Assembly: GCF_947496775.1 (NCBI RefSeq)
Contig: NZ_CANMDU010000001.1
Location: forward strand, 868,001-932,000
DNA: 64,000 nt
Source of the DNA: an uncultured Maribacter sp.
GTDB taxonomy: Bacteria > Bacteroidota > Bacteroidia > Flavobacteriales > Flavobacteriaceae
Reading direction: 5' to 3'
Part shown: positions 61,161-64,000 of the stretch, one piece after another
How positions within the stretch are numbered: position 1 is the stretch's first letter
Layout: the number at the start of each line of letters is the position of its first letter
The notes under the pieces: model-generated
Databases searched by the model: none
What the model saw: only the letters and a program-made list of their open reading frames with translations
Told to the model about the DNA's origin: nothing
Made by a program: the position numbers and the translations under genes

Positions 61161-61679
61161 CTATGCAGGGTTATCCATAGAAGCAGAGGTAACTGTTAAT
61201 TGCTCAATATCTCTATCAAACAAATACAATCCTCCTTTATCATTACCAATTAAATTTATCTTGTCAAGTATAGTTCTTGCGACTGCCTCTTCTTCTATTT
61301 GCTCAGAAACATACCATTGTAAAAAGTTATGCGTAGCATAATCTCTCTCTCCCAATGTTATATGCACCAAATCATTAATACTGCTCGATACAAAAACTTC
61401 GTGTTCTAACAATTTTTCAAACATTTCTTTAAAAGAAGTAAACGTTACATTAGGTGCGGCTAATTCTGATACCTGTGCATGACCACCTCGTTCATTTACA
61501 AATTTTACCAATTTTAGCATATGATCACGTTCTTCTTGCGATTGCTTATACATAAAACCGGCCACCCCTTCTAAACCTTTAACTTCTGCCCAACAAGCCA
61601 TCGCTAAATATATTTGAGAAGATTCTGCCTCTATCTTGATCTGACTATTAAGTGCTTTTTCTATTTTTTCGGATAACAT
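61161..61679 (-). CDS. Ferritin (FtnA type)
   Basis: 172 residues, four-helix ferritin. The ferroxidase ligands E17, E50 and H53 (QSQEERDHMLKLV) are present, together with the QWYVSEQIEEEA segment of helix 4. A 24-mer iron store in the cytoplasm. Follows the 493-residue secreted-protein gene by 18 bp, so they may be cotranscribed. Confidence 0.95.
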   Translation of the reverse strand: MLSEKIEKALNSQIKIEAESSQIYLAMACWAEVKGLEGVAGFMYKQSQEERDHMLKLVKFVNERGGHAQVSELAAPNVTFTSFKEMFEKLLEHEVFVSSSINDLVHITLGERDYATHNFLQWYVSEQIEEEAVARTILDKINLIGNDKGGLYLFDRDIEQLTVTSASMDNPA

Positions 61680-61697
61680 ATTCTTCTTTTTTAAAAT

Positions 61698-63179
61698 TTA
61701 ATTGAACATTACTAATTCATATTTTCTTTTCCAAGAGTCATAAAACCCTAAAACATATCTACCATTATACTTAAATATTGTCTCTCCTTTTGTGTCAACT
61801 CTATTTTCCTTTCTGTATTCTTTAATTTTATCAAATACGTTTTGAGGAATTTCACCATTAAGGTGATTAAAACTTTCATCAAACAAAGCTTTTATACTTA
61901 CTGCTCTAGAAGTAGAATATCCTTCGAATGCAAAAGCCGTCGGATTAACGTAAAAACTAACTGCACCAACATTAGCAACAGGAACTCCCATTCCCATTGG
62001 CATCATCATCATTCCTCCTCCTCTATTTATTTCTTGAATTCCTCCATAAGTGACTGTATAGTTTGTATCATTTTTATATACTGATATTGCCAAATTACCC
62101 CCATTTATTTTTCTAATAAATTTTTTTGTTCCTTTAGGACCCTTTAATTCTCTATAATTACTATACATACCTCCTGTTTGGACTATCTCTGAGTTTTTAA
62201 AATAAATAGAATCTGTAACTAGTGCCCAATGGTTTTTATATTCTTCACCTGAAGAATAATTTTTCGCATGCAAAGCTACCAGCCTACTTGTTGCGGAAAT
62301 AGTATAAATATTTTTGCCATATACAAATGTATTATTTCTTTTCTTTTTTTCTAAAGTTCTCTTAAGAGGCTTTTCAATAGTTCTTCGAGTACTTTCATAG
62401 GTATCTAAGTTAACACTAACAATTTGGGTATACTCTTTATTTTCATCAAAAGTGAAAACTACCTTATTATCCCGTATGTACATTTTAGAAAAATTTGAAG
62501 TTACTTCTAAAGAATTGGGATTATCTTCCTGTATTTTAACCAAATTTATCTTATCATTTAATGTAAACTGCCCCTGACCACCAATTAGTAGATCATAAAG
62601 AAAAACCTGTTTCCCTTTTACATTCTTAAATGCTTTCTTTGATAGATTAATTACTTTTTTTTCAGGGATAAGATTATTTTCATATTTATATAAATATAAA
62701 GTAGAAGAATTATTCCCTATTGTAATAATATACAGTGCATTTTTATAATGTGCCGTTTGTAAAAATTTTTGATTAGTTAAATCTAATTTCAATTCATTAA
62801 ACTCTGAATCTCCAGTTTCAAAAGAAAAACTAACGGTAGCAAATTTGTTCCTTAATTTATTAGTCAAAAAAAGAGTATAATCTTTATTAAAAAAGACACT
62901 TTTCCCAATAATTTCTTTGTATTTCCTAGCCTTATCTTCAATATCAAGAGAATCTTTAATTTTTAAATTCTCATCCATTAAATATCCATAAACTCTTTTT
63001 CCATCTATTAAAAACAGAGACAAATCATTCTTTTCAGGATGAATAATAGAAACTGTTTTATCCACATACCCATTCTTACTTTTTAAAAAATCAGAGAGGT
63101 AAGCAACTCTTTTTTGAGCATGAATATTACTAGTCATCAAAAATAAAAACGACAAAAACAAAACCTTCTTTAAATACAT
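61698..63179 (-). CDS. Large secreted protein of unknown function
   Basis: 493 residues: signal peptide (ending IHAQ), mostly beta sequence, and a Gly/Met-rich patch near 390-403 (GGGMMMMPMGMGVP). Overall plan like the protein at 56049: blade-like strands and a low-complexity Gly patch. No enzyme motif. Upstream of ferritin on the same strand. Confidence 0.72.
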   Translation of the reverse strand: MYLKKVLFLSFLFLMTSNIHAQKRVAYLSDFLKSKNGYVDKTVSIIHPEKNDLSLFLIDGKRVYGYLMDENLKIKDSLDIEDKARKYKEIIGKSVFFNKDYTLFLTNKLRNKFATVSFSFETGDSEFNELKLDLTNQKFLQTAHYKNALYIITIGNNSSTLYLYKYENNLIPEKKVINLSKKAFKNVKGKQVFLYDLLIGGQGQFTLNDKINLVKIQEDNPNSLEVTSNFSKMYIRDNKVVFTFDENKEYTQIVSVNLDTYESTRRTIEKPLKRTLEKKKRNNTFVYGKNIYTISATSRLVALHAKNYSSGEEYKNHWALVTDSIYFKNSEIVQTGGMYSNYRELKGPKGTKKFIRKINGGNLAISVYKNDTNYTVTYGGIQEINRGGGMMMMPMGMGVPVANVGAVSFYVNPTAFAFEGYSTSRAVSIKALFDESFNHLNGEIPQNVFDKIKEYRKENRVDTKGETIFKYNGRYVLGFYDSWKRKYELVMFN

Positions 63180-63212
63180 TACAACATTTCTTTTAGGGTA
63201 AATAATTACATA

Positions 63213-64000
63213 CTAATTAATAGTCTCTCCATTATTTACGCCCTCTTCATCTGGGTTAACAAAAACTAATTTTCCTTCGGCATTCTCTGTCATTAAAATC
63301 ATTCCTTCACTTTCCACTCCTCGTAAAGCCCTTGGAGCAAGGTTAACCAAAACGGTAACTTTTTTACCTACTATTTCTTCTGGTTTAAAGCTTTCCGAAA
63401 TACCAGAAACAATTGTTCTAGTATCTAAGCCCGTATCCACCTTTAGTACCAATAATTTTTTGGCCTTTGGCATTTTCTCTGCTTCTATAATAGTACCTAC
63501 ACGCATATCTAGTTTAGAAAAATCATCAAAAGTAATGGTATCTTTTTGAGCCACTACTTCTTTATTAGCGTTTTCATTTGCTTTTTTTGTGGCTTCTAAT
63601 TTATCTAATTGCTTTTGCACTTCTTTATCTTCTATTTTTCTAAAGAGTAATTCTGCCTTATTTATTTCATGACCAGAAGCTATGAGCGCTTCTTTCTCTG
63701 CTACATCACCCCAAGTTATACTATCTAACTGTAAAATTCCTTTTAATTTGGCAGATGTAAATGGTAAAAACGGTTCGCTTAGAACTGCCAATGCAGATGC
63801 TATTTGCAACGCTACATACATGACTGTTTTAACTCGTTCTTCGTCCGTTTTTATTAATTTCCAAGGTTCTTCATCTGCCAAGTATTTATTCCCCAAACGT
63901 GCCAAGTTCATAAGCTCTTGCCCCGCTTCTCTAAAACGATACCTTTCTATAGAGCTAGAGATTATTTCTGGGTACTCTTTCAATTTCGCAAGAGTTTCTT
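63213..64000 (-). CDS. metG: Methionyl-tRNA synthetase, C-terminal part (cut by window end)
   Basis: About 262 C-terminal residues; the frame is open to the window edge, so the 5' end lies outside. The anticodon-binding helical domain (YRFREAGQELMNLARLGNKY, then DEEPWKL) is followed by the C-terminal tRNA-binding OB domain (FSKLDMRVGTIIEAEKMPKA, then VLVNLAPRALRGVESEGMIL), as in dimeric MetRS. The catalytic domain is not in the window. Confidence 0.95.
   Translation of the reverse strand, partial: ETLAKLKEYPEIISSSIERYRFREAGQELMNLARLGNKYLADEEPWKLIKTDEERVKTVMYVALQIASALAVLSEPFLPFTSAKLKGILQLDSITWGDVAEKEALIASGHEINKAELLFRKIEDKEVQKQLDKLEATKKANENANKEVVAQKDTITFDDFSKLDMRVGTIIEAEKMPKAKKLLVLKVDTGLDTRTIVSGISESFKPEEIVGKKVTVLVNLAPRALRGVESEGMILMTENAEGKLVFVNPDEEGVNNGETIN

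Noticed and set aside
1-64000. CRISPR array or cas genes
   Set aside because: No regularly spaced repeats of 24-48 bp and no Cas-like proteins were seen.

Overview
The window is from a low-GC (about one third G+C), probably marine or environmental member of the Flavobacteriaceae (Bacteroidota). Evidence: flavobacterial versions of Pth, RplY, Prs, RecQ and Tex; promoter -7 boxes of the Bacteroidota form TAnnTTTG with almost no Shine-Dalgarno sequences; a dinB-dnaE pair; and a full flexirubin-type pigment cluster with a tyrosine ammonia-lyase very like the Flavobacterium enzyme. The genus cannot be fixed from the sequence.

Layout. 1-2.6 kb: core genes pth, rplY, prs and tRNA-Leu(CAA). 2.7-7 kb: translesion pair dinB-dnaE behind a promoter with two GGA-N5-TCC palindromes. 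7-11 kb: a sugar-use unit (AraC regulator, GH1 beta-glucosidase, GPH-type symporter with an unusual periplasmic insert). 11-14.4 kb: secreted protein of unknown role, membrane-anchored AraC regulator, PAP2 phosphatase. 14.4-19 kb: accessory island with a DUF3800 gene between diverged repeats, two related ribbon-helix-helix mini-proteins, a hairpin-rich gene-free block that looks like a structured RNA, an IS1595-type transposase, a tRNA with a Cys-like body but an odd anticodon arm, and a Lys-rich mini-protein. 19-23 kb: ssb, recQ, a lone ABC ATPase with a small membrane partner lacking a usable start, and a DoxX-like protein.

23-56 kb: the flexirubin (aryl polyene-dialkylresorcinol ester) locus. 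From the ammonia-lyase at 54634 down to a Crp-type regulator at 23157, 33 genes run on the minus strand with overlaps or gaps of 25 bp or less, except one 68 bp gap that holds a consensus promoter. TAL would make 4-hydroxycinnamate; the AMP-ligase activates an acid; ketosynthases, a chain-length-factor-like partner, two ACPs, FabG and three hotdog proteins build the polyene; DarA and DarB make the dialkylresorcinol; BtrH-like, C45-like, LpxL-like and PlsC-type proteins are candidate acyltransferases; a methyltransferase and a divergently transcribed halogenase-like flavoprotein are candidate tailoring enzymes; ABC, MMPL, LolA, lipoprotein and barrel proteins suggest delivery to the outer membrane.

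56-64 kb: two large secreted proteins of unknown function with low-complexity Gly-rich stretches, a second PAP2 protein, Tex, a 54-residue Cys-rich protein, ferritin, and the 3' end of metG running off the window.

Most worth a second look: (1) the same tandem GGA-N5-TCC arrangement with 19 bp spacing occurs at the dinB promoter and at the 3' end of the island transposase, each fused to a -7 box; (2) the hairpin-rich block at 16.49-16.86 kb; (3) the anomalous tRNA; (4) a palindromic repeat family marking the island and bracketing the DUF3800 gene.
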